The notes below the pieces were generated by a model, which saw only the letters and a program-made list of their open reading frames with translations, did no database searches and was not told the origin of the DNA. From Desulfovibrio sp. TomC (lineage in GTDB: Bacteria; Desulfobacterota; Desulfovibrionia; Desulfovibrionales; Desulfovibrionaceae), in assembly GCF_000801335.2 (NCBI RefSeq), contig NZ_JSEH01000028.1:1-57157 (forward strand): a stretch of DNA of 57,157 nt. Reading direction: 5' to 3'. A program made the translations under genes and the position numbers. Below, one piece after another: positions 27,937 to 36,272 of this stretch. Every line of letters begins with the position of its first letter. The first letter of the stretch is position 1.

Positions 27937-29862
27937 TTAAAAATTCTCAAACTCGTTTTCATCGTTGGAGCCTGATGTCCCTTGCAGGTCAATGCGTGTG
28001 CCGCTTGGCCGAGGCCGGGCGGCGTGGGCCAGGGCTTTCGGAGCCTTCCCCGCGCTCATGGCCCGGCGCGGCGCATCGGCGGCAGGCCGGGGTATCCGCC
28101 TCGGGGCCTCGACCTGGAAAAAGGCGATGGTGGCCCGGAGTTGTTCCGACTGGCCGGAGAGTTCCTCGGCCGTCGAGGCCAGTTCTTCCGAGGCGCTGGC
28201 GTTTTGCTGGATGGTCTGGTCGAGCTGTTGCAGGGCCTGGTTGACCTGCCCGGCTCCCTGGCTCTGCTCCTGGCTGGCGGCGCTGATTTCCTGGACCAGT
28301 TCGGCGGTGCGCTGGATATTGGGCACGAGCTGGGCGAGCAGGGTGTTGGCCTGGACCGCCACCTCGGTGCTGTCCTTGGCCAGTTTGGTGATTTCCGAGG
28401 CGGCCTGCTGGCTGCGCTCGGCCAGTTTGCGCACTTCCGACGCCACCACGGCAAAGCCCCGGCCGTGTTCGCCGGCCCGGGCCGCCTCGACTGCGGCATT
28501 GAGGGCCAGCAGATCGGTCTGGCGGGCGATTTCCTCAATGATCGAAATTTTCCCGGCGATCTCCTTCATGGCCGCCATGGTCTGTACCATGGCTTCGCCC
28601 GAAGACTGGGCATCCCGGGCGGCCTTGACGGCGATGGCCTCGGTTTGCCGGGCGTTTTCGGCATTCTGCTGGATGCCGGAGCTCATCTCCTCCATGGAAG
28701 AGGAGGATTGCTCCACCGCCGCCGCCTGTTCCGTGGCTCCCTGGGAGATGGCTTCGGCCGAGGCGGAAAGCTCTTCGCTGCCGGCGGCCACGTTGTCCGT
28801 GCCGGATTGCACGTCCACGACAATTTCGGTCAGTGTTTCGATCATCTTGGCCAGGGATTCGAGCATGACGTCGTTTTCCGAGCGTTTGGAAACCTTGACG
28901 CGCAGGTCGCCGGCGGCCAGCTGTTTGGCGGCTTGGGCCACGGCTTTTTCCGACGCCGCCAGTTCGCGGATGGACATGAGCAGGGAATCTTCCGGCCCCC
29001 GGGGCGTGATCACCACGGAAAGATCGCCTTTGGCAATGTGCGCCGCCACCTCGGCCACCTGTTTTTCCGAGGCCGCAACCAGTCGCAGGGCATCGGCCAG
29101 CTGGCCCAGTTCGTCACGCTGCGACACGGCCAGCGTCTGCCCCAGGTCGCCCTGGGCCAGACTCTGGGCAAAAGCGGAGCCGGCAGCCAGCGGGCGGGTG
29201 ATGGAGCGGGCGGTCATGATGGAGATGAAAAAAGCCAGTACAGCTCCAAGGATGGTCATGGCGGCGGTGATGCGGGTGGCGTCCCGGCGTTGGCTGTCAA
29301 AGGCTTCGTCCCCGGTCTGATTGTCTTTGGCCAGGGCATTGGAGATTTCTTCGAGGGGTTTGAGCGTGGCCACGCGGATGGTATCCACCTGCCCGTCCAG
29401 TTGCCGGATTTCCTCTGTAAGCGCCTCGGTGGCGCTGCCTTCTTTGGTCGCTGCCGCAAGATCAGCCAGCTTGGGCAGCATCTTTTTTTCGAAGTGGTCG
29501 AGGTAGTTCTGGTAATTGTCGGCAAAGTGGCTGGCCAGGGTCCGTTCTTCGGCAGTGTCGGCCAGCGACTGGACGAGACGGATGTCTTTTTTGGCCTGGT
29601 CCTTGGCGGTGGCGAAATCAGCTTTGGTCTGGGTCAGATCCCGATTGATCTGGGCATCGGCAATGATGGTGTAGAGCCCGCTGACCCGCAGGGCGACCTC
29701 CATCACGGCCTTGTCGTCCAGCGCCCGCTTGGCCCCGGCATCCTGGATGCCGCCCAGATGCTCCAGGGTGACGACCTGATAGACGGCCAGCGCGATGAAG
29801 ATGGCGATGACCAGGGTGAACCCGCCGAAGAGTTTGGACCCCACCTTGATGTGCTTAAACAT
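27937..29862 (-). CDS. Methyl-accepting chemotaxis protein (chemoreceptor 1)
   Basis: 641 residues. TM1 is at about 10-30, a four-helix periplasmic sensor domain at 31-200, TM2 at about 202-225, then a HAMP domain and a second HAMP-like repeat ([18 protein letters not shown]). The conserved signalling hairpin follows with [20 protein letters not shown] and [20 protein letters not shown]. There is no C-terminal CheR-tethering pentapeptide. The signalling region is nearly identical at DNA level to that of the receptor at 34147-36192. A promoter could not be identified in the 460 bases upstream. Confidence 0.93.
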   Translation of the reverse strand: MFKHIKVGSKLFGGFTLVIAIFIALAVYQVVTLEHLGGIQDAGAKRALDDKAVMEVALRVSGLYTIIADAQINRDLTQTKADFATAKDQAKKDIRLVQSLADTAEERTLASHFADNYQNYLDHFEKKMLPKLADLAAATKEGSATEALTEEIRQLDGQVDTIRVATLKPLEEISNALAKDNQTGDEAFDSQRRDATRITAAMTILGAVLAFFISIMTARSITRPLAAGSAFAQSLAQGDLGQTLAVSQRDELGQLADALRLVAASEKQVAEVAAHIAKGDLSVVITPRGPEDSLLMSIRELAASEKAVAQAAKQLAAGDLRVKVSKRSENDVMLESLAKMIETLTEIVVDVQSGTDNVAAGSEELSASAEAISQGATEQAAAVEQSSSSMEEMSSGIQQNAENARQTEAIAVKAARDAQSSGEAMVQTMAAMKEIAGKISIIEEIARQTDLLALNAAVEAARAGEHGRGFAVVASEVRKLAERSQQAASEITKLAKDSTEVAVQANTLLAQLVPNIQRTAELVQEISAASQEQSQGAGQVNQALQQLDQTIQQNASASEELASTAEELSGQSEQLRATIAFFQVEAPRRIPRPAADAPRRAMSAGKAPKALAHAARPRPSGTRIDLQGTSGSNDENEFENF

Positions 29863-30321
29863 GCCGACACCTCATTGTGAAGCATACGACCGTCCGGGCG
29901 GGACGTGCCGGGAAAGGTCTGACCGGGGTCAGAGCGTTTGACGAGTGCTCTCCATTTCTAGAACAAAAGGGACGTTGTTGTCTATTGCATGCCCAGAGAG
30001 CAGATTGACGTTTGTGTGACCGTTTGCGGTCGGCCGGCCAGGTGGGCGACGCCGCGACTTCCCCGGGACGGGCCGGCCTGCGCCTCGGGAGAACCGGTTG
30101 GCGGCTGACCGTCCTGCTGGCTGCAGGCATCACTGGGGACAACCGGGGCAAGGGTTGCCTCCGGAGCAGGCGCTTGATCCGGGGGCTTTCGGGCTGGCAG
30201 GGGAAGGCGGGCAAAGGGCGCGACCCGAAAGGCTGATGCCGTATTTCGTGTCGCGCCCATGGGCGTTGGCGCGGTTTGGCCGGTTGCGGGCAGGAGTGTG
30301 CGGGGCGCGGGATCGTGGGCG
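29863..30321. other. Intergenic region between chemoreceptor and trxC
   Basis: About 460 bases with no convincing gene. The promoter of the leftward chemoreceptor must lie near 29870-29990, but I find no good sigma-28 or sigma-70 match. No repeats of the window's families were seen. Confidence 0.3.
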
Positions 30322-30756
30322 CTAGATGTTCTGGCGTACCCAGGTCACGATGTCGTTGGCGCTTCTGGCCCCGGAAATGCGGGCCTTTTCCTTGCCGGCG
30401 AGAAACAGGGCCAATGTCGGCACGCCCTGGATGCGCATCCGGTTGGCGATGGCCTGTTCCTCCTGGGTGTCGCATTTGGCCAGGATCACCCGCGGGTGGA
30501 GCATGGCCGCGGCCTGGTCATAGGCCGGAGCCATGCTCCGGCACGGGGCGCACCAGGGAGCCCAGAAATCCACCAGCACGGGCAGGTCGCTTTTGGCCAA
30601 AAACACGTCGAAATTGGCTGCCGTCAGGGTGATGGGATGGGGGGCCAGAATGGGGGCGCGGCATTTGCCGCACACCGGGCCGCTGTCCAGGCGTCCGGTC
30701 TGGACGCGGTTTATGGCCTGACACTTGGGGCACACCGCATGAATGGAATCGGGCAT
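30322..30756 (-). CDS. trxC: Thioredoxin 2 (zinc-ribbon thioredoxin)
   Basis: 144 residues. An N-terminal zinc ribbon (CPKC, then CGKC, about residues 9-33) precedes a thioredoxin domain with active site WCAPC (about 68-72), where the usual Gly is replaced by Ala. It reduces protein disulfides. It is the last gene of a likely operon GGDEF protein, siroheme decarboxylase, trxC; the gap to the gene before is 16 bases. GAGAGGA precedes the ATG. Confidence 0.9.
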   Translation of the reverse strand: MPDSIHAVCPKCQAINRVQTGRLDSGPVCGKCRAPILAPHPITLTAANFDVFLAKSDLPVLVDFWAPWCAPCRSMAPAYDQAAAMLHPRVILAKCDTQEEQAIANRMRIQGVPTLALFLAGKEKARISGARSANDIVTWVRQNI

Positions 30757-30772
30757 GGCGTCCTCTCGGGTG

Positions 30773-31222
30773 TTAGTCGCTCATGGAGAAATCGACGCGG
30801 ATTTTAAAGAGCCGGTCGGCCGGCAGGTTCAGGATGGAGATGCCGGTCTTGGCCGTGATTTCGGCCAGCCCTTCCCGGATGGCCTCGCGGGAGGGGCCGA
30901 TCATGGTGAACCAGATGTTCAGCGTGTGGGCGCGCAGATAGTTGTGGGTGACGCCGGGATGGGCGTTGACCACGGCCGTGAAGTCGTCAAGCTTCTCCGG
31001 CGGCACCGATGCGGCGCACAGGGTCGATTTGAAGCCGATCTTGGCCGACTGGAAATTGGCCCCGATGCGGCGGATGATGCCCGAGGCCTTAAGCGCCCGG
31101 ACCCGGGCCAGGGCTTCGGCTTCGGTCAGGCCCACCTGTTCCCCGATGGCCGCATACGGGCGCGGGGCAATGGGAAAACCGGTCTGGATGATGTCGAGAA
31201 TGCGTTTGTCCGTGGCGTCCAT
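30773..31222 (-). CDS. Siroheme decarboxylase subunit (Lrp/AsnC-type, AhbA or AhbB)
   Basis: 149 residues. An N-terminal winged helix (DKRILDIIQTGFPIAPRPYA) is followed by an AsnC-like ligand domain with the conserved run HNYLRAHTLNIWFTMIG. This is the signature of AhbA/AhbB, which decarboxylate siroheme to 12,18-didecarboxysiroheme in the alternative heme pathway of sulfate reducers and archaea. The second subunit and the radical-SAM steps AhbC/AhbD are not in the window. It starts 2 bases after the GGDEF gene, so they are co-transcribed. Whether it is AhbA or AhbB cannot be settled by eye. Confidence 0.82.
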   Translation of the reverse strand: MDATDKRILDIIQTGFPIAPRPYAAIGEQVGLTEAEALARVRALKASGIIRRIGANFQSAKIGFKSTLCAASVPPEKLDDFTAVVNAHPGVTHNYLRAHTLNIWFTMIGPSREAIREGLAEITAKTGISILNLPADRLFKIRVDFSMSD

Positions 31223-31224
31223 GG

Positions 31225-32535
31225 TTACCGTACTTCTGTTTGGGGCGGGGATTCTCGCTCCACCCGGTTGCGTCCGCCGGCCTTGGCCCGGTACAGGGCC
31301 TCGTCGGCGCGTTTGAGCAGGTCTTCGGGCCTATCGTGTGGCCGGTAGGCCGCCGCGCCAAAGCTGGCGGTCACCGGGCCGGCGGCGGCAAAGGGCGTCT
31401 CGGCCACGGCTTGGCGCAGGCGTTCGGCCATTTCCACCGCGCCCTTGGCGTCGATGCCCGGGGCCGTCACCACGAATTCCTCGCCGCCGAACCGGGCCAG
31501 GCGGTCCACCTGGCGCAGGCCGGCCGACAAACGGGCCGTCAGTTCCATGAGGACGCGGTCGCCCACGTCGTGGCCGTAGGTATCGTTTATGGCCTTGAAG
31601 TGGTCGATGTCCAGCATGACCACGGCCAAGGGCGTGGCGTAGCGTTGGCTCCGGGCCGTCTCGGCGGCCAGGACGTCGCCGAGTTTGCGGCGGTTAAGCG
31701 CCTTGGTCAGGGGGTCGCGGTTGGCCAGATCGAGCAGTTCCCGGCGTTCCAGCTCCAGTTCCGTGACGTCGGTCAGGGTGAGCAGGCAGCGGTTGCGACC
31801 CGGCAGCCGCGTGACGCCGACCTGGAAGACCTGCGGCGGACTGTGGGGCCGGTCCGGGCGCGCCAGCCGCAGCCGGTGGTCGCGATCCAGGGCGTCGTCG
31901 GGCAGGCGGCAGGCCCAGGCGGCCAGCCCCCCCGGCGGCGGCGGATCAGCCAGAAACCGGTCCAGGATCAGGCCCCGGGCCTTGAATTCGCCAAAGCTGC
32001 CAAGGCCCATGAAGCGCAGGAAGGCCTGATTGAGGCTGGCCACCTCCGCCCCATGGAGCACGGCCGAGGGGTTGGGCGATTCGTCCAGCAGATGGCGCAC
32101 GAGCTGCCAACCCTCGTCGGCGAAACGGCGCGCGGCAATGTCGCCGGCCGCCTCGTCCAGGGCCTCTTCCAGGGCCTTTGGGGCAAAGGGCCGGACCAGA
32201 CAGCGCAGCCCCGGCAGGGCCACGGTGGACAGCACGGCCAAAACGTCCTCGGGCGTGCCGGCCAGGAACACGGGAACAGGCGGCCTGCCGCCCTGCATGG
32301 CGGCCAGCAGTCCGGCGACCGGACCATCGGGCAGGCGGGCGGCCACGACGGCCAGATCGGGCTGGCCGGCCAGGACCTTTTCCCGGGCCTCGGCCAGGGT
32401 GCCGGCCAGGAGAACCACGGCAAAGCGCGGCTTCAAACTCTCGGCCAACACGTCCCGGACCGCCGGGTCAGGCTCGACCAGCAAGGCGGTGAGGCGGCGG
32501 GAGGCGGCGGGCGTCTCCGAGGGCTGGTGGGTCAT
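31225..32535 (-). CDS. Diguanylate cyclase with degenerate receiver and PAS-like middle
   Basis: 436 residues. Residues 14-125 have a response-regulator receiver fold, but the phosphorylatable Asp is replaced by Ala (DLAVVAARLPDG, Ala65). A PAS-like segment spans about 140-260. The C-terminal GGDEF domain has an intact GGEEF active site (about 350) and an RxxD inhibitory site five residues before it (RQVDRLARF), so it should make c-di-GMP with product inhibition. The gene is first in a unit with the siroheme decarboxylase subunit and trxC. The ATG at 32535 is chosen by the start of the receiver. Confidence 0.88.
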   Translation of the reverse strand: MTHQPSETPAASRRLTALLVEPDPAVRDVLAESLKPRFAVVLLAGTLAEAREKVLAGQPDLAVVAARLPDGPVAGLLAAMQGGRPPVPVFLAGTPEDVLAVLSTVALPGLRCLVRPFAPKALEEALDEAAGDIAARRFADEGWQLVRHLLDESPNPSAVLHGAEVASLNQAFLRFMGLGSFGEFKARGLILDRFLADPPPPGGLAAWACRLPDDALDRDHRLRLARPDRPHSPPQVFQVGVTRLPGRNRCLLTLTDVTELELERRELLDLANRDPLTKALNRRKLGDVLAAETARSQRYATPLAVVMLDIDHFKAINDTYGHDVGDRVLMELTARLSAGLRQVDRLARFGGEEFVVTAPGIDAKGAVEMAERLRQAVAETPFAAAGPVTASFGAAAYRPHDRPEDLLKRADEALYRAKAGGRNRVERESPPQTEVR

Positions 32536-32643
32536 GGCCGGGTCTCCATAGCGAGAGAAATAAGACGGATGGCAGGCCTTGTCATCGTCTTGCGAATGGG
32601 ACACAGTGTCATGGTCGGCATTGTCCCGGCAAGGAGGCAAACC

Positions 32644-33108
32644 ATGCGCCGTCATCGTCCATTGCGTCTACTGCTGGTTCTGGCTTTTTGTCTGGCCGGA
32701 CTGTTGGCCGGCGGCGAGGCTGCGGCCCAGCCGGCCGTAGTGGTCTACCCACCCGGGTATTATCCGCCGCCGCCCGGCTATGGGCCGTACCCGCCGTATC
32801 CGCCGTATCCGGCCTATCCCGGCTACCCGGCCTATCCCTATCCTGCCTACCCCGCGCCCGGTCCGGGCGTTGTCGTCAATCCCTGGGGCGCGCTGGGACT
32901 TATCCCCGGTCCCGGCTACGGTCCCGGTCCCCGGCCCGGTCCTGGTTACGTTCCCGGTCCCCGGCCCGGCCCCGGCTTCGGGCCTGTGGGACCCGCTCCG
33001 GTGCCGGTGCCTGTTCCCGGCCGGGGGATCGGTCCCCGGCCCGGCCCCATCGGTCCTGGTCCCATCGGTCCCGGCCCCATGGGTCCGGGGCGGCCCGGCG
33101 GGCGTTGA
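32644..33108 (+). CDS. Pro/Gly/Tyr-rich secreted protein
   Basis: 154 residues. A signal peptide (residues 1-28, RLLLVLAFCLAGLLAGGEAAA) is followed by a low-complexity chain: first PPGYYPPPPGYGPYPPYP repeats, then PGPRPGPG and IGPGP repeats. The composition suggests an extended, disordered cell-surface or periplasmic protein. No enzymatic domain is visible. AAGGAGG precedes the ATG. The lipoprotein gene follows after 69 bases on the same strand. Confidence 0.75.
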   Translation: MRRHRPLRLLLVLAFCLAGLLAGGEAAAQPAVVVYPPGYYPPPPGYGPYPPYPPYPAYPGYPAYPYPAYPAPGPGVVVNPWGALGLIPGPGYGPGPRPGPGYVPGPRPGPGFGPVGPAPVPVPVPGRGIGPRPGPIGPGPIGPGPMGPGRPGGR

Positions 33109-33177
33109 CGCCCCCGGAGCGCCCTTTCGTCGAAAAGCCCGGCCCGGGCGGGCCAAGCCGTTAAGGAGGAGTCGTCC

Positions 33178-33585
33178 ATGCTGCGTATGGTCCCGTTTGT
33201 CCTTGTTGTGCTCCTGCTGGCCGGATGCGCCGGCAAGGGGACGGCCTCCCGTCCGGAGCTGGCCGGCACGCCCACGGTCTATGCCGATGTGCTCAGCAAA
33301 CCCAATCCGCTCCTGGTCGGCTGCTTCATGCGGTCGCGGCCCTCGGAATTCAACCGTCCCAACAGCTACCACTATTGCCTGGTGGAACAGGGCGGGAAAT
33401 ACGCCGTGTATTACAACTGGCGCGACGGCAAATCCGGCGAGGAGCACAAGGGGTGGATGCCGTTTACCGTTGACGGCGACAAGCTCATAAGCGGCACGGA
33501 CCCCAGTTCCTTTGTGGTCAAAAACGGGTCGGTCTGGCACAGCTACGGCGGCCGCGAAACCCTGCACCGCATGTTGCCGGAATAG
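33178..33585 (+). CDS. Small lipoprotein of unknown function
   Basis: 135 residues. The lipobox LLAGC (Cys at about 17) follows a short signal peptide. The mature part contains paired Cys (LVGCFMRSRP, then HYCLVEQ) and is rich in Tyr, Trp and Gly. I recognise no family. AAGGAGGA precedes the ATG. It may be co-transcribed with the Pro-rich gene. Confidence 0.75.
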   Translation: MLRMVPFVLVVLLLAGCAGKGTASRPELAGTPTVYADVLSKPNPLLVGCFMRSRPSEFNRPNSYHYCLVEQGGKYAVYYNWRDGKSGEEHKGWMPFTVDGDKLISGTDPSSFVVKNGSVWHSYGGRETLHRMLPE

Positions 33586-34146
33586 GGGCGCCTGCGAAAT
33601 CCGTTTCTGCGAAGAGACAGGGGAACACCCTCTCATCGGTATTTTTTTAGGGACACCACAGGAGTTTGACGTCTGGCCTGTGAACCGGCGCACGTCGGTT
33701 CGCAGGCCCCAACGTGCAGGCCCCAACGCGCAGGCCCCAATGCGCAGGCCCTCGGACCAGACGCAGCGGTGTTTTGGTGCGGGGGCCTGCGCCTGTTTTG
33801 GGCCGGGGACAGGGACCTGTTTGGGGGTTCTCCCTCTTGGCCGACCGGACGATTGCTTTCGTGCCCGGGCACTGTGCAGGGTGTCCGGCCGCAGCAGCCG
33901 GCGGCCGGCGCCTGACCGGACGGCCCAGCCTCACCCCCGGAGTCCACGCCTCGGGATTCAAAGTTTTTTTTCTTCCAACATGCGTCATTTAAGAGTAATA
34001 TACAGGAGAATATACATGTTCTCCTTGGTCGTGCCGCCTGGGGCAAGAGCCTGCCGCCGACAGAGCGGCAGGCTGTCGTTTCACGGTATTTGTTGCGTCG
34101 CAGATGGCTGTGCAGACGGAGTACATTTAAAACGATGAGGCGGACC
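33586..34146. other. Intergenic region with a 14-base tandem repeat and a hairpin leader
   Basis: At 33702-33757 there are three 14-base tandem copies of GCAGGCCCCAACGC plus a diverged fourth. A hairpin at 34048-34074 (AGCCTGCCGC with GCGGCAGGCT) lies upstream of the chemoreceptor start. A 40-codon frame with CAGGAG upstream runs from 34016 to 34138, but its codon use is not convincing. Confidence 0.5.
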
Positions 34147-36192
34147 ATGGCGAAACCAACGAAATTGTTTCATCGAGTAAGCGTCAAACTGTCTTTAAGC
34201 TATGCCATTTTGGTCATAGCCCTCATGTTGGTTGGTTTCACCGGGTTCTATGCGGCCAAAGTGATCAGCAGCAATCTGGACGCCCTCTTTGGCCGGTTCC
34301 TGCCGAGCATCGATTTCCTCATCGAGGCCGACCGCGACCTCCACCAATTGCTTGTGGCCGAGCGCTCCATGCTGTTTACCGACGTGGAGTCCGAGCAGTT
34401 CAAGAAGCTTCTCGGCGTCTATACCCTGAACCTCAAGCAGGCCAAGGATCGCTTCGGCTCATTTAAGGCCCTGGCGACCACGCCGGAAGAAAAGAATCTG
34501 GCCGGCCAGTTCGACCAGGCCATGCAGAAGTGGGAAGCGACCTCGGCCAAGGTGCTTAAGTTCCGGCAGGCCAATACCGCCGAGTCGACCGCCGAGGCCA
34601 TTGCCCTGTCCCAGGGCGAGGCCGACCAGCAGTTCGAGTTTATGCGGGAGTTTATCAACAAGCTCACCGAGATCGAATTGGCCTTTTCCAGCGAGCGCAA
34701 CACCGAATCCAAGGCCCTGTACGAGCGCACCGTCCAGGTCATCGTGGGACTGACCGGGGCCATGATCCTGTTTGCCATCCTGACAGGCTGGCTGATCGTC
34801 CGGGGACTGTTGCGAAAGCTTGGCGGCGAACCGGACGAGATTGCCGCCATTGCCCGGCAGGTGGCTGTCGGCGACCTGTCTCTGGCTTTTCACGACTGCG
34901 CCCACCCGGAAAGCATCTACGAGGCCATGCGGGCCATGGTGGCTTCCTCGACGCTGGTGGCCGAGGCCGTGGCCAAGCTGGCCCAGGGCGATCTCAACGT
35001 CAGCGTGGCCGAGCGGTCGGACAAAGACACCCTCATGCGCTCCCTGGCCGCGCTTATTGCAGCGGAAACCGACATTGCCGCCCTGGCCGGCAAATTGGCC
35101 CTGGGCGATCTCAACGTCACGGTCACCAAGCGTTCGGAAAGCGACCAACTGCTTTTGGCCATCGAGCGCCTGGTGGCGGCGGAAACCGACATCGCCTGCA
35201 TCATGGGACGCTTAAGCGACGGCGATCTGGCCCTGACCGTCACGCCGCGCGACCCGGCCGACAAGCTGTTGCACGGCCTGCGCGAAATGATCGCCAAGGT
35301 CAGCGCAGTCATCCGCGAGGTCCAGGATGGTTCGGTCAACGTGGCCTCGGGCAGCGAACAGTTAAGCGCCTCCTCCTCCTCCCTGTCCCAAGGCTCCACC
35401 GAGCAGGCCTCGGCCGTTGAGGAATCCTCCTCGGCCATGGAGGAAATGGCCGCCAGCATCAGCCAGACCGCCGACAACGCCAAGCAGACCGAGGCCATTG
35501 CCGTCAAGGCCGCCCGGGACGCCCAGTCTTCGGGCGAGGCCGTGGTGCAGACCATGACCGCCATGAAGGCCATCACCAGCAAGATTTCGATCATTGAGGA
35601 AATCGCCCGCCAGACCGACCTGCTGGCCCTCAATGCCGCAGTCGAGGCGGCCCGGGCCGGCGAACACGGCCGGGGTTTTGCCGTGGTGGCGTCGGAAGTT
35701 CGCAAACTGGCCGAACGCAGCCAGGCTGCGGCGGCTGAAATCACCGGACTGGCCGCGACCTCGACGGAAATCGCCGATACGGCCGGCCAACTGTTGCAAA
35801 AGCTTGTGCCTGATATTCAAAAGACTGCCGAGCTGGTTCAGGAGATCAATGCCGCCAGCCAGGAGCAGAGCCAGGGAGCCGGGCAGGTCAACCAGGCCCT
35901 GCAACAGCTCGATCAGGTCATCCAGCAAAACGCCGCCGCCGCGGAAGAGATTGCCTCCACCTCGGAGGAACTCTCGGCCCAGGCCTCCCAATTGCAGCAG
36001 ACCAGCGCCTTTTTCCAGGTGCAGCGCGACGACGACTACCCGCAGCCCGCCGGTCGCGGCGGCCGGCGTCAGGGCCTGTCCCCCTCGCCCCGGGGCAAGG
36101 CCCTGCCGCGCCAGACCCGTCGGACCATGCCGGGCTCGGTCATCGCCCTGGATGATTCCGACCCGGACAACGCGCAATTCGAACGCTACTAA
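34147..36192 (+). CDS. Methyl-accepting chemotaxis protein (chemoreceptor 2)
   Basis: 681 residues. TM1 is at about 14-35, a periplasmic helical-bundle domain at 36-205, TM2 at about 207-228, then HAMP and three repeated HAMP-like segments (each with a G-D-L core, such as [17 protein letters not shown] and [17 protein letters not shown]). The signalling domain contains [24 protein letters not shown] lies 7 bases before the ATG at 34147. It is the inverted paralogue of the receptor at 27937-29862, with long almost identical DNA in the signalling tip. Confidence 0.93.
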   Translation: MAKPTKLFHRVSVKLSLSYAILVIALMLVGFTGFYAAKVISSNLDALFGRFLPSIDFLIEADRDLHQLLVAERSMLFTDVESEQFKKLLGVYTLNLKQAKDRFGSFKALATTPEEKNLAGQFDQAMQKWEATSAKVLKFRQANTAESTAEAIALSQGEADQQFEFMREFINKLTEIELAFSSERNTESKALYERTVQVIVGLTGAMILFAILTGWLIVRGLLRKLGGEPDEIAAIARQVAVGDLSLAFHDCAHPESIYEAMRAMVASSTLVAEAVAKLAQGDLNVSVAERSDKDTLMRSLAALIAAETDIAALAGKLALGDLNVTVTKRSESDQLLLAIERLVAAETDIACIMGRLSDGDLALTVTPRDPADKLLHGLREMIAKVSAVIREVQDGSVNVASGSEQLSASSSSLSQGSTEQASAVEESSSAMEEMAASISQTADNAKQTEAIAVKAARDAQSSGEAVVQTMTAMKAITSKISIIEEIARQTDLLALNAAVEAARAGEHGRGFAVVASEVRKLAERSQAAAAEITGLAATSTEIADTAGQLLQKLVPDIQKTAELVQEINAASQEQSQGAGQVNQALQQLDQVIQQNAAAAEEIASTSEELSAQASQLQQTSAFFQVQRDDDYPQPAGRGGRRQGLSPSPRGKALPRQTRRTMPGSVIALDDSDPDNAQFERY

Positions 36193-36236
36193 GGCTTGTT
36201 GGGCCGGGAGCGCGCCCGGCCCTGCCTGGATACAGG

Positions 36237-36268
36237 AAGGCCGGCGGGACAGGCGTCCCGCCGGCCTT
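36237..36268. terminator. Bidirectional terminator between chemoreceptor 2 and RND pump
   Basis: AAGGCCGGCGGGAC (36237-36250) pairs perfectly with GTCCCGCCGGCCTT (36255-36268) across a 4-base loop. It sits between two convergent genes. Confidence 0.8.
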
Positions 36269-36272
36269 GTCG

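Noticed and set aside
34016-34138. A 40-codon frame upstream of chemoreceptor 2
   Set aside because: A CAGGAG precedes it, but the coding signal is weak and a hairpin occupies most of it. It is kept only as a note in the intergenic entry.
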